Assembly (NCBI RefSeq): GCF_958979055.1
Contig: NC_084897.1
Location: forward strand, 26,686,628-26,750,627
Direction: 5' to 3'
DNA: 64,000 bases
DNA from: Alnus glutinosa
Taxonomy: Eukaryota; Streptophyta; Magnoliopsida; Fagales; Betulaceae
The notes under the pieces were generated by a model. It was given only the letters and a program-made list of their open reading frames with translations, was not told the origin of the DNA and searched no databases. This document shows, in pieces, positions 22,934 to 36,000 of the stretch (position 1 is its first letter; every line of letters begins with the position of its first letter). The position numbers and the translations under genes were made by a program.

Positions 22934-24084
22934 ATGAAAGGCGGTAAGTCTAAGGCTGACACCAGAAAAACCGACAGCAGGTTAGTTTTGGTGGTATTTT
23001 TTCGTTTTCGAACCTATGTTTGCGATTATTTGTTTTGACGATGACGATTCAGATCTTAGATCTCTTGTAGTTTAGCTCGTTTTGTTTCGAATGCAAGTGT
23101 TTTGCATATTTTCTGAGCGTGTTGGATTTGTGAATAGGCTGAGAAGTAAAACTGCTGCAGCGGGAAAGAAACCATCGAAGAAAGCCGCAAAAGATCCAAA
23201 CAAGCCGAAGAGGCCTGCGAGTGCCTTCTTCGTTTTCATGTATGAATTCTGAATCTCATTCAAATACTTACAGATCCGTGGTTTTCTCATTTTTCTATTA
23301 GTTGACTTTAGTTTCCATTGTTTAATTTATATCGAAAAACGTTTTCGATTTTTAATAATTGTTTCGTAATGAATAAATAAAGGGAGGAGTTTAGGAAGCA
23401 ATACGCAAAAGAGCATCCCAATAACAAGGCCGTGTCCGCGGTAACTAATTCCTCCGACTCGGATCTACACGTTTTTAGTTATCTTGTTCTTGATTCATAT
23501 TTTTCTTCAATCATTTGAATTAATATGCATTTATCTTTGGAAATAAATAAATATTAGGTCGGTAAAGCTGGAGGAGAAAAATGGAAATCGCTATCTGAAG
23601 CTGTGAGTATTTTCCTTTTCAAAATTATTGGAGTATTTATTTAAGAATTTTGAGCATTAAAATCAATCGCTTTTTGGTTACTCTCATATTTTCAGGAGAA
23701 AGCTCCTTATGTAGCCAAAGCAGAGAAGAGGAAGACCGAGTACAACAAGAGCATGCAGGCTTACAATAAGAAATTGGTAAATAATTTTTCTTAATTAAAT
23801 CACTATCCTTTTTATTATTATTATATTGAAGATTCGTTTCTAATAATTGTTTGATTTTTTTTTTAATATATATAATAGGCTGAGGGAGGAAACGGTGCGG
23901 ATGAGGAAGAGTCTGACAAGTCCAAGTCCGAAGTGAACGATGAGGAGGACGAAGAGGATGAGAGCGGAGAGGTTGTTTGTGATAGTCTTTTTCAGTATTC
24001 AATTCTTTCGCTCAAATTCTCAATATGTTTTTGTTGCTGACAGTTTGTTTTTGTTTGTAGGAGGAAGATGACGATGAAGAGTAG
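22934..24084 (+). CDS. HMGB: HMGB-type high-mobility-group chromatin protein, 7 exons
   Basis: Exons 22934-22980, 23138-23239, 23383-23440, 23558-23602, 23696-23776, 23879-23971 and 24061-24084 join in phase to 149 residues. A basic N-terminus is followed by a single HMG box at about residues 35-112 (DPNKPKRPASAFFVFMEEF, then KWKSLSEAEKAPYVAKA and KRKTEYNKSMQAYNKK). An acidic tail of mostly Glu and Asp ends the protein. This layout and length are those of plant HMGB1/2/3/5 proteins, which bind and bend DNA without sequence specificity and help assemble nucleoprotein complexes; the acidic tail moderates binding. Neighbouring genes suggest orthology to the Arabidopsis HMGB5 locus, but the sequence alone does not decide which member it is. 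The last coding exon has only 24 bases. Nuclear location is expected. Confidence 0.95.
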
Positions 24085-25459
24085 ATGAAAGCGCGGGGGG
24101 ATGAGCAATTGGTGTAGTGATTGCTTAGGACTACTTGCAATTTCAGATTCACTCTTTTGTCTAATATCATAAAATAGCTACTTTTTATTTCCTTTAATGG
24201 TAGAATTAGATTAGAGAAAGAAGGGATTAGTTTCAGGATCTTCCTGTGTTCCCATGTGGTTCTGTACCTAATCTTTTCCTCCTTCAATGATTTAGCCTGA
24301 GATATTGCCTTCATGCTTTAATTTTTGTTTTTTTTTTTCGCTCTATTTAGTTGTTAATCTTCTAGTGGCCCTTTGACCACAGGCTACCCTGATGGGTACA
24401 AGTTTCTTAGTTTTTTATTCATTGTGGAAGGTACCAAGTGATGGGCTCCTTGGTGACAAGAAGCTTTTGGTTGCGTGCTTACGTTCCCAGTCTCTCTCAC
24501 TTGTTTCTTTCTTGGCGTGAATTAAGGAGGAGCGATGTCTTGAGGAGTTGGGCTAATTGGTTTGGCCGTACACTGAAGAAATTGATTTTTAAAACCCTTG
24601 GCTTTGGTGAATTAATAAATAATAATGAGTCCGTAGGGGTTAATGTTAATGTTAGGCAAACTTGATGCGGTCAACGCAATGGGAAATGGCTCATTTTATG
24701 CGGCGAACGGTAAAACTTGCTATAGACATGGGGAAGTCGGGTAGGTGGGTTTTGCTCTGCAATCATGTAAATTTCAACTCAAGATGCATCCATAATCCCA
24801 TTCTCTGAATGGTGACTTTAAAGGGATTTTATATCATTCAGGGAATAGTGAACTGACGGAAATAATGAATAGCCAAGAAAATGGCCGTTGAACCTTTCAT
24901 TTCATCTACTACCTATACTTGGGTGAAAATGCCGTTGAACCCAAAATTCATTGGCTATCTTCGCCTTTGTTAAAAAACGACCACACAAAAAGAGGGGATA
25001 AAGTCGTTCATACGATAATGCCATCGTTGGCAAATTTATAAAGTAAAACATACTGCTCGAGAAAAGAAAGAACGTAAAATATTACGTCACTGACTTTTAG
25101 GTGCAAATCGGATTAAACTGGTATAATTAGTGATCTGAACAACTTATACTATGATCATCTTATATTTTAGGCCTTGAAGGTAATAATCCAGGAGCGGATC
25201 CATAAAGGGGCCAGGGGACTGGCCTCCCTAAACTCCAAGATTTTTTCTAAAAGCAAAAAAATAAAAATATTATTCCTGATTTTTTTTTTTTCCTTCAAAT
25301 TGTCAAGTCTGGATCAATCACCGGGTAATATGTTCTTAAGAGTAATGCGACCTAATAGTGTCTGACATTGTCACATTAACCAATAAAAAGAAATCACAAG
25401 ATTTGTTCAAATTTAGCAGTCAATGTCACTACACTTAGTAGCAACCGAGAGCTGATACA
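24085..25459. other. Spacer downstream of HMGB
   Basis: Begins with the HMGB 3' untranslated region. The remainder is AT-rich and contains no recognisable gene. Confidence 0.45.
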
Positions 25460-25617
25460 TGGGGGACGAAAAACCGTCCCCCAACCCTCCCTTTTTAATA
25501 TAAAATCAAAAAAAATTAAAAAAAATCATCTAATGTGACATTAGATAACACTTTTTTATTTTTTTTTTTGATTTAAAAACATAAAAGGGAGGGTGGAGGA
25601 CGATTTTTCATCCCCCA
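25460..25617. mobile_element. MITE with about 50-base inverted repeats
   Basis: The left arm starts TGGGGGACGAAAAACCGTCC and the right arm reverse complemented starts TGGGGGATGAAAAATCGTCC. Both continue through CCCTCCCTTTT into an AT-rich centre. Total length is about 158 bases. No clear target duplication was found. Confidence 0.8.
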
Positions 25618-25937
25618 CAAATCATTTCCCGTAGCAACCACCAAGCAAGATTGCAATGACTATCAACTCTTGCTCATTAGGAGTGGTGCGACTATTTTGA
25701 AGGTTAAATAGAAGTGATTTAACCAACCCTTACTCCAAAAAGGTGGTTAGTCATCTTGGGAGTGGTTATAGGTGGCTGTCCGGCCACTATCAAGAGTTCA
25801 TTTGTGCAATTTATTTATTTAATCATCGCATTAATGAGTCGTAGTGTACCTCTTGCTAGCCTTTTCATGTACGTGTTAATTAGGAGAAAAATTTCTAGCC
25901 TACTAGGAAAACCCGAACCGGTTCAAATGGCCCCTTA

Positions 25938-26407
25938 GAGCATTTCTAGTAGCCTTATCAAAATAGTTTTTTAGCTATTTTGGTGAGCCAATTTGTTGAA
26001 AATCTTGAAAAACCACTCCGCCTCACCATTTTAACCAAAAAAAATTGATGACTGAAATCAAATTAGATTAGGCATTTTCACTCAACAACCTACTCACCAA
26101 ATTTTGTTTCACCTTTCTTTCTCACATGATTAGCACACTTTTTTCTCTCATTTTCTTTTCTCATCTCCCATCTCTCACACGATAATGTCCTTATTTCATG
26201 GATATGAATGATTTTTTGTAAAAAGATTATATAGAGAATAAATAAATAAATATGAAAAAATTATTATTTAAATAGAATAGTGAATATTGACTAGTTAAAA
26301 TGGTGAGGCTGCTGGTGAAATTTTAATAAAGTGGCTCACTAGAATAGAAAAAAGTGATTTTTAGTTATTTTGTTGAGTAAAATTTGGTGAGGCTACTAGG
26401 AATGCTC
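25938..26407. mobile_element. 470-base MITE with GAGCATT ends
   Basis: The left end GAGCATTTCTAGTAGCCT pairs with the right end, whose reverse complement is GAGCATTCCTAGTAGCCT. TA flanks both ends (TTA on the left, TAA on the right), so the target may be TA or an imperfect TTA. The inside is AT-rich and non-coding. Confidence 0.8.
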
Positions 26408-26409
26408 TA

Positions 26410-26822
26410 AAAAGTTATTTTGGTGAGCCAATTTGATGAAAACACTACAAAATCGCTTCCAACAGCCTCATTTTAACCAAAAAAATTTGATGACTGAAAT
26501 TACTCACCAAATTAGATGAGGCATTTTCACTCACCAATCCACTCACCAATTTTGTTTCACATTTCTCTTTCACATGATCAGCACACTTTTTTCCTTTTTT
26601 CTCTCATTTTCTTCTCTCATCTCCCATCTCTCACACACGATAATGTCCGTATTTTATGGACATGAAGATTTTTTATAAAAAGATTAAATAGAAAAAGAAT
26701 AAAGAAATATGAAAAAAAATATTATTTAAATAGGATAATAATAGTAAATAGTTAAAATTGTGAGACTGGTAGGAGAATTTTTAAAAAACTTGACCCACCA
26801 TAATTGAAAAAGGTGATTCTCT
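26410..26822. mobile_element. Truncated tandem copy of the GAGCATT MITE, THEP1 promoter
   Basis: It matches the inside of the preceding element along almost its whole length: TTTTGGTGAGCCAATTTG, then CTCATCTCCCATCTCTCACA, then TATTTAAATAG. Both terminal repeats are missing. It ends about 50 bases before the THEP1 start codon, so it probably supplies part of that promoter or leader. Confidence 0.75.
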
Positions 26823-26873
26823 CACTCTACAAAACACTTGCACTACTCTCCTCACCAGGTTTCCAGCTGAGCA

Positions 26874-27890
26874 ATGGCCGGTCCGGGCAAATGCTTCCTC
26901 GTCACAGGTCCTCCTGTAAGCGAATTCCATTTTGTAATAGAAGCTTGTAATATAATGTCTTTTTGATTTCTTTTTGTAAAGACTATGTCTGGGTATTTTT
27001 TCTTGCAGGGTGTGGGTAAAACCACACTGATTATGAGAGTTATTGAAGCCCTAAAAGCCTCTAACCCCACCTTGAAAGTTCAGGGCTTTTACAGTCGTAT
27101 GCTCTCTCTATCTCTTTGTCTTGCTTTCTGATGAATTGGGTCTATTTATTTGTATGAATTTTTGTGATGGTGGTTTTGTAGGTGAAGTTAGACAAGGAAG
27201 CGAGAGAGTGGGTTTTGAGGTGGTCACTTTAGACGGCCGTATTGGTCGACTCGCCTCCACCACTATTTCAAGGTCTCCTTCTCTCGCTCTTTTCCTCTTT
27301 TCTTTGCTCAGTCATATCTCATTGAATCTCTTTTATTTATATCTTTGAATGTGATAATAATATATGCAAAAACACATCTATCAAACCTTTTTTGGAAGAA
27401 CATATTCAAATTTGGGATCTCTAGTATTTTCATTCCTTGTAATTGGTTAATTGTGCTGTTAATATACCGATTTCACGTGCCAATAGAACTTGAGTTTGAG
27501 TTTTGTTCATGGAATGTGATGGTCCTTTAATTGACATCCGAAGGATTGCTTTACTACTGGTTTCTAAATGGTGTTTGCTTGCCGCAGTGGCGAATGAACT
27601 AGTAGGGAAGGTGTTTTTCTTTTTCTTTTTTTTCTTTTCTTTTTTTGTTTTAAAAAAAAAAAGAAAAAAAAAAAGCTTAAATATTGGACACAGCGAAGTA
27701 GTGAACTTGTAATAGAGCAAGGTTGAGAATCTTTCACATTCTGACTGCACATTCATTTTGTTTTCAACCGATGAATGTGGTGTCTGTCGACTAACTCAAC
27801 TCCGTTACATTTAAGATTGGTCGGATATTTCTTTCCCATCTTTGTCTTATGTGTCAACATCTTTCTTTCTCTTCCGTTTTGGAAACAGAA

Positions 27891-27945
<55 letters not shown>

Positions 27946-29097
27946 TGCAGGTTCTAAAAGAAGCTGGAAAACTTACAAGGTTGTTTGGTAAAAATTAACT
28001 ACACCCATTAAACATATGCCGCATTAGAAGTGCTAGTAGCATTCATGACTTTTTTCTCTCTAATAATTCTGACTGTTGAATGCATTGCTGATGAACTACA
28101 GCATATTTCACTTAGTTGGATAGACATGAATCTTTCCTTGGCTTCATTGGTTTCTAGATTTGTTATCTTAAAATTCACGGGAAGTTACATACCATGTTAC
28201 TGCTTACTACCAAATTGCCTTTCTCTTCAATGTAAACTACTTTTTTCTTTTAATTGATCACTTTAATTTGTCATAATTTTCAACACCAGCTAATGGATCT
28301 TTTGCAATGGCAGTCCCGAGTCTTTTAGATGGCCTAATGTCGGGAAGTACAAAGTAGATATAACATCATTTGAGTCACTGGCGCTACCTGAGTTGCAGGT
28401 GAGTTGGTTTGTCAAAGATGAATTATTAACATATATGAGCTTATTTGTCTTTTGCAATTCTAGGGGTGGATCTAAAGGCATGCAAATTGTTATTAGGTCA
28501 GAGAGGATACTGATCTCTTCATCGTTGATGAGGTTGGGAAGATGGAGATGTACAGTTCATCTTTCTTCCCCGCAGTTCTGAAAGTTCTTGAATCAAGCAT
28601 CCCAATTTTGGCTTCTGTCCCTATTCCGAAATTTGGCCGTGATATTCCTGGAGGTACATTTGACTGACACAAATCTTTTGGCCTCATCACTACTTAAGTT
28701 GTCATAGGCTTTTCTATTTTATTATTTCCTATACTTGTGATGATACTTTTGTAAATAGGAAACCTAGAATCTTAAGGTTATACAAGAGAGTTTTGTAAAT
28801 TAAGTATGTTAAGTCTTTTGGGCCTTTAAGAAGGACGTTCCTCTGCTTTTTCAAACACTAAAACAGGATTAAAATGCTAGTTAGACACTTCTATTAAACG
28901 AAGTTTCAGACTATGTCTACTATCTCTCTTCTTGCTTTTGTGCTCGTTTTCTAAATGACTAGGGTGTCTGAATTTCTGCAGTTGCAAGGTTGAAGAATCA
29001 CCCAGGGGCAACTATTTTTACATTGACCTCAAGTAACAGGGATGCTGTTAAAAATCAGATATATTCCATGTTGGTAGATTTGCTGAGTAAAAACTAG
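26874..29097 (+). CDS. THEP1-type nucleoside-triphosphatase, 6 exons
   Basis: Exons 26874-26915, 27009-27096, 27182-27272, 28314-28398, 28497-28653 and 28982-29097 join in phase to 192 residues, the normal length of the THEP1/NTPCR family. The Walker A P-loop is GPPGVGKTT at residues 12-20; intron 1 falls inside it, between Pro14 and Gly15. The family motif FYSREVRQGSERVGFEVVTL follows. Walker B is LFIVDEVGKMEMYS. These enzymes hydrolyse ATP, GTP and other NTPs to NDPs; the physiological role in plants is not established. Intron 3, about 1 kb, holds a very long poly-T run. Exon 4 starts just after a CAATGGCAG acceptor, giving SPESFRWPNVGKYKVD, which agrees with the family. The gene is convergent with the WD40 gene on its right. 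Confidence 0.95.
27893..27941. repeat. Poly-T run of nearly 50 bases
   Basis: Uninterrupted T run in THEP1 intron 3. Its exact length may be affected by sequencing error. Confidence 0.9.
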
Positions 29098-30087
29098 GTG
29101 TTGCCCCAAATATTGGGTTTTAAATTTTTATATATACAGTAAACACTAGGACAGTTTGGCGGTCATGTGGTGGCTGCTGGCGACTGACAAGCACACAATG
29201 GCCAACGCACCACCGGAGTGTTCCAATGGCCATATAGTGACCGCTAGACACATGTAACACTGGTTCTTATTTATTTATTTAATAGTAGTTTTCATACCTG
29301 TTACCAAACATGTTTTCATGAAAATAATCTACAAAATTTGTTCATTTTATGTATTTGTAAAGTGTTTTCAAAAACACTTTATGAAAACTATTTTTGTGGG
29401 GGCCATATTAAAGACTTGTTTGAGTAATCATTTTTGAAAACTGTTTTTCCGTTTTCAACAACAGAAAACCGTTTTTGAGAACGGTTGCAAAACAGGTTTA
29501 TTCTATTATTCTACACGTAAAAAGAATTGTTTGTAGAATGTATACAATTATGTTTGATAATGGTTTTGAAAAGTGTTTTTTAGTTTTGGTTTGAAAATGT
29601 GTTTTGATGTAATATAATTTATATAAAGGTGAAAAATGTTTTTTTGGTGGGATCCAAATTTGAAGTATTTTGTGTTTTGAAAATTGTTTTGCATTTTGAA
29701 TTGTTTGTTGACGATCTTGTGAACCAAACAATGCCACTGAATATGGTATAGCTTCCTGTTTAGGGCATTAGGCAAAATGGTGCTCGTCCATTTTAAGTTT
29801 ATCATGTTGCCATTATCGTTTAAGAAGGCAAAAGGAAAAGAACAGTATAATTGTATATATATCTCCATCCATTAGATACACAAAAACAATTCTTTACATA
29901 TCAGACTGTCTGAAAGTATTCCACTACCACACTGCAGCACATCTTATTTTCCAGGCTTCCAGCTATATGGAAATGAAATAATAAATATACATTCCAAAGA
30001 ATTAAGTAAACAGATACAAAATCAAACACTAAAATAAAAATATACAATACTGTGTAATCCATTTCTGATCGATATAATCCATTGGAA
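29098..30087. other. Convergent spacer between THEP1 and the WD40 gene
   Basis: Contains both 3' untranslated regions. About 29280-29735 is a low-complexity stretch built from recurring TTTTGAAAA and AAAACNGTTTT words, with CAAA-rich edges. It may be a degenerate repeat element, but inverted ends or target duplications were not found. No gene is seen. Confidence 0.4.
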
Positions 30088-33000
30088 TTATGAGCTTTTT
30101 CTCTGCTGTTCGGTTCGCAGCACTTGTTCTGCCATAGATGAGAATGACTTTGCTGTGTCTTGCATCTCTGTGGCTCTCAGGCCAATCCCCTGCTCAATGG
30201 GGCAAAAGCTTCCATTAAATTATATATTCTACAACACTTTTGTGGATCATCTCTTCCTTATAGTTGCACTAAGAAGAATGCAAATTCATGAACATCAATT
30301 GCAAAAGAACTCATGTACCCCTTTCCCATCCCTTGGAATTTTTCATTTTATGGGAAAAGAACCAAACATTACTGACTTGGCGTGGCTTAAGCAACATTTA
30401 GAAAAATCACTACTTCAGAGTACAGAGATTCAACAAAAGATTGTGTCTGCATACTGAACTTGGTCATTATTTGAGAATTACACAACAAACAGAAAACATA
30501 CTAGTAATACTATATGCAAGACTCATATTCCTATCTTATCCCCCAAAGGTGATGTGATTTTTAAAATCACAATTAGATCAAAACTCAATATAATCGATCT
30601 CAAATCTAATGGTGATTTTTGAAACCACATCACCTTTAGATAGATTGGAGTTTTGCATATAATATTACTCATAACATAAACACCTGCCTCCTGCAACTTA
30701 ATTAGAGAGTTACCTGCAACCTACTTGAGTTCTCCTGCAGTTTGCTTTCTGCCATTTTAGCAACTCTAGATTCCTGCAATCAAAGGAAAAGAAATTATGC
30801 ATTTTCGTCCTGAATTTTTGCAAAACACTGGTATTGCTATGTTAGCATGATTGAAAAGTTGCAAAACATCCGGACCATGATTTACTTCTCATAAGTAATA
30901 TAAATTGAATATTAGCAAAATAAAAATAAAAATCAATCCGTTATCTCCGCATTGGTTGACACGATATTAATCAACAAGTCGATTTATATCTTTGTAACAA
31001 AATTTTATATTCTAGAAGTTAAAGAAATCACAGAGTTTTATGCATGGTCAGCAGAGAAGTTGATCATAATCCGAGTTCTTAACCATAACAGTACGCTGCA
31101 GCCTTCTGCTAGAATGACCTAGCACCAAAGTGGCAATACATTATACATATAAAGGAAGTAAACGACATTAAGGTTGATTATCTTATGAACAGTTTACGAT
31201 AGCATTAGTTAATTCATCAATAACAAGATCGTGGAGTACACTTGTTCTGCTAGCCAAATAACTGAACAGAGCATGTCATCAAAATATCAATTTGTTTAGA
31301 TCAGCCTTCACTTCAACTAGCAAAAGCATTGGTAAGATAGTGGAGACCAACTCATATACTACACTTTGATTAATAGAGTGCCCCAGAAAAGGGGGAAAAA
31401 AGAAGAAGAAGATAAGAGTAATAATGGAGTGCAATCTTGAAGCTATATTTTCCACGCCTATCCAATTCAAAATATGGTACCAAATAAGTTGAACCTATTA
31501 GAGGATGTGCATAATTGGATGAAGACTTACACCAGATGAAGAAAACCCATATTTCTTCTTAATTTGATCAACTGCACCGACCTTCTCATCTTGCTGCTCT
31601 TCAATGATGGAACTCTTCTGGTTCTTGACCGTCATCTGTTTCAACTTTCCTGAAAATTGAAATATTTTTTTTATGAGTCAACCAGTGTGTCTAGGCAATC
31701 TTTTTTTATGAGTCAACCAGTGTCTATCTATGATAATTGGAACACATATTGCTTAATGACAAAAGAAGTCGCAAAATAAAATAATATGAAAAAGAAGAAA
31801 GTCTATGAATGAAAGTTTAAGTGCTTGCACATACAGGGATCTATCTTGTACTGACCTTTAAAAGCATGAAATTTGCTTGCCATTTTCTGCTTATTAAGGG
31901 CTGTCAACATACTCTGTTCTTTAGGTTTTTCTCCAGGATCCTCAAGGATGATGTCATCTTCAAAAACAAAAGACCATGTAATTTCTATCTCAAAGATCCA
32001 TTTTGGAGTATAAGAATATAATATGAGATGGAGAGATGCAAAACTACGTCAAAAGCATAAGGGGTGACTAGAAATGGGGTTATGTTTCATGATTTTAGGG
32101 CTTCTTAAGAATTCTTAAGAACTTGAGTCACCCACTAAGGAGGTGTTTGACAAACCAAAAAAAGCACAAACAATGTCCATTAAAGAAATATATTATGAGC
32201 ATGAAATTCATACCTATGTCTAAGTCTATTTCATCTTCATCCGTGACCAGGTTATCTCTATTCTCAGCATCACTTGGAAAGTTAGCTGTTGAAAAGATCG
32301 TGTGAAGTTCTTCTATACTTTCTCTAGCATCTTCTATTTCCACTTGAGGTACATGCTTTGCTTTACTGCCTGTAATATCTTTAATAACAGAGCTAAATAT
32401 ACCCTGGCATGCCAAATAATGCAGAAAACCTTTAGTTAGAGAACCATAGGGTCGTCACAGGCAAAGTTCAGACGTTATCAATTACTATCTACCTTTTTCT
32501 TTTCCTTATGGACAATGGGTTGACAGGCAAGCCCCTCTTGTGAAGGCATCAAATCTTTCCTGTAAATGTGGCTGATAGTGTCCGAAAGCCTAGAATGAAT
32601 TTGAGCAAAACGTATAAATGGAGACCTTGAATGCACTTTTTCTTTACAAGTCTAGTTATTGCAATAGCTGTCTCTCTACTCCATAGGTTTTTCAACAGAA
32701 AGAAATCTACTTCCCACTTGGGATTTTCCTTTCCGAAAAACATGACAGAAATTTCATATAGAAAATTAAAAGATTGACATTTGAGAGGGAAGGAGTAATT
32801 CAAATAAATAACCAAAACGTTTTCTGTAAGTGCATGTATATACCTAAAGGTTTTCTTTTGGAACAAAACTGAGATGACAAAGATTTCCTGATCACCATTA
32901 ACCTGTGAATGAATAAAGTTAAGCAATTGGTCCTGAGCACATCCGAGATTGTCCCCAGGCAACTTATTTGAAATAAGAAGTCCAGTATGTCATACCATTA

Positions 33001-36000
33001 CAATTTCTCCTTCTGACGAAGCACATATTGAAATGTCAGAGAATGAATTTGGTTTTGATGTAGAATAAGTGAAACCTCTTATTGACGTCTCCTTTATTAG
33101 GGATAACTCTGGCAAGGACCTGACATTTCACAAGCAGATGTTTAGGCTAAAATGTACTAAATCGCATTATACACGCAAAAGATATATGAATCACAAACTA
33201 GAGTCATTAAATGGTTTCAAATCAGTTTCAATGAATACGTTGTTTCCTTTTGCCCTAGATATTATCATATACAAGACAAAATTACTTGGAAACATGATCA
33301 TAATTAAATTCCAAGAATAGCCCAAAACAACCCAAAATAGTATACGTGCTAAACTAGCCCACAAACATGTATTATGCTACTTTCTTATCTAAAAATATTC
33401 TTCTCAAAATTCCTAATAAATGAAAATCTTCATCTTCTTTTCTTGATATGAAATGTAATTATCATGTTCAACATAGGCACACTGTGTAAGAATATGCAGT
33501 ATTGCAGTTATGAGATAGAAGCTAACTACATGCAATGAGTATAACATGCTAACATTGATATCGTTTTATCTGTAATGGACCAGCCATAATTAGCATCCCT
33601 TTCTTTTTCTATATAACCATATGTAGGTGGAGTCTATATCTTTTTCCATTGACAAAATGCTCAAAAATGGCATGAAAATTATGACTCCTTAGTCATCTGA
33701 TATTTAATGATGGAAACTAAGGAAATACAGATAAAGAAAATTCAGCACCTTATTTCAATTTTTCCACTAGTAAAAAGTAGTATAAGCCCAACATCAGAGG
33801 GACTGTAAAATGTTGATGCCCAGCAACAAGAAGAGCTCTGAAACTTCTTCTTATAGTACACCTTCTTAACTCCCTGAGACAAAGGAGAAGGGAAGGTTAG
33901 ATATGAGCTTAAATAATTCACCAGTTCATGACTACTGACAAAAATAAATCACTGCTTACCTGAACGAGATGCGTTAAAGAATAGACATACACAGCTTTCT
34001 CAGAACATAGCAATGATAACTGCTTTGGTGTGGCATCCTCCAAGGCATTCCCTTTGCTCAGATCTTGACCATTAGATGTATTAGATCCTCTAGATAATGT
34101 GTCCTGCCCATCTGTGAAATAAAAAAGATGATTATTTCAATCAGATTCTCTAAATATTCTCAAGAGTATATTAACCGACCATTTTAGAGGTAATTCTTGG
34201 TTACCAACATTTGTGACAGATTCATTTATTGATTATCCTGTCAAGTAGAAACCAGAAGCCAGTAGCACTCACCCAAGATCTGCATGAATAGAGCCTTAGA
34301 AGGTTTCTTGGGGCGAACCCTGTTAGTGCTCAGGGTGTTTCCAGCATCACTGTCGAGAGCCAGTACAGATGAATCCATTGTTGCAACCACTAAAACATTC
34401 TTCTCAAAGCCATGTAAACTGCAGGTTTGGAATTGCAGAGAGATGATACCAGTACGAATTTCACTTGCAATATGGCTTTGATATAATAGAGTGGGCCCTT
34501 CCATATCAATTACGGAAACCTGTAAGAAAAATGAGTTGAAAGTGAAGCAATTTGAAGGAAATAGAGTATACATAACTGGGAAGGATCTTCCCGTTAGGGT
34601 GAAAATCCAGGAAAACAAAGAGAAACAAAATGGTCAGAAAATTGTAAGCTCACATATCCTTGATCAGACCCAACAGCAAGATGCCTTGAGCTGTAGCTAA
34701 TGTTCATCGAAAGCACAGAGCCATTAATCTTTATAAGTTTAACATTATGGATGATGTGATTGTTTCCCTTCTTTGTACTGCCTGCCAAAGGATGAAATTG
34801 CAATCCTCACATTTGGTCTAAAATGTAAGCTTGAGAATTAAGGCAAGACCTAGAACTTCACAGTTGAATCATGCACTTAATGATACCTGGGAGTGACATG
34901 AAAGTGTTTTCTGTGGCATATGGTTCAGGTTTAAATTTAAAGATGCGAACCTGCAGATCATATATAGAGTGAAAACACCAATACAATTTCCAACACACCA
35001 AAAAATTGATTGTATTTAACAAAATCTATCGGCAGAGGCATTCACCGTTCCATTCTGATCTCCAGAAACAAGAAGCCGAGACTTGACATCAAAATAAAAT
35101 GCCGTCAGTGCTATACCACTTAATGAAAAATCATCCTCACTCTGCATTCAAAAAAGAAAAGGCACAATAAGCACAATAGAAAAACGTATATCCACTTTGC
35201 AACAATCTAGCAAAGAAATTTAGAAAGTAACTGCCTTGAATATCCTCCTTCTATGATTAGATTGCATTCTGAAATCCTAATAAAGAAACAAGGACATCCC
35301 AAGAAGTCGGAGTCAAAAGATTCAAATTTGACTAGAAATAGAAATTGTTGGGTCTTTATTCATTTTGGAAAGCCCCTTTAACTCTTTATCCCCCATTATG
35401 AAAAGGTAATGTTCTAGTGTGAGAAGTCTGAGCAGTGCACCCAGCCAGCAGTAAGGACAATGCTAGGAATAACAAAATGAAAACCAACAGAGAAGTAGTT
35501 GTCCTTTTCTGCTCATGCAAATAACATAAACAATTACTTCAAAAATTACCTGCTGCTTTAGCGAGAAAATTGGAATGAGAAAGGGACATGATACATCCCA
35601 AAAGTTTATGGCTCCATCACTATGTCCAGTTATGTACAAGTTTTTAACCTTCGAAAATCCGCTAAAGTTGGCCAAATTCAAGTGACTTCCATCTTTTTGT
35701 TTTGTCTCGGAGGGAAGAAGTGGTGGAATATTTCCTGCCATTAGAATGTAATCCTGAATAAACCAGAGAAATCATGAGGCCAAATCACTAAACTATGAAG
35801 AATAATCACATAATGCTAAAAAATGAACGCAAGACGGGCTTATAAGCAAAAATTAAAAGTTGCATTACCTCATCTGCAGGACTAAGCATACAGGGATTGT
35901 CTGTAATAAATTTTGCTATAGTGATACTTGAATCAGCAAATGGCATTTTCAACTTGACCTCCTTTGGGAGTGAGGTTGGAGACTTAGATTGGCATTGTAG

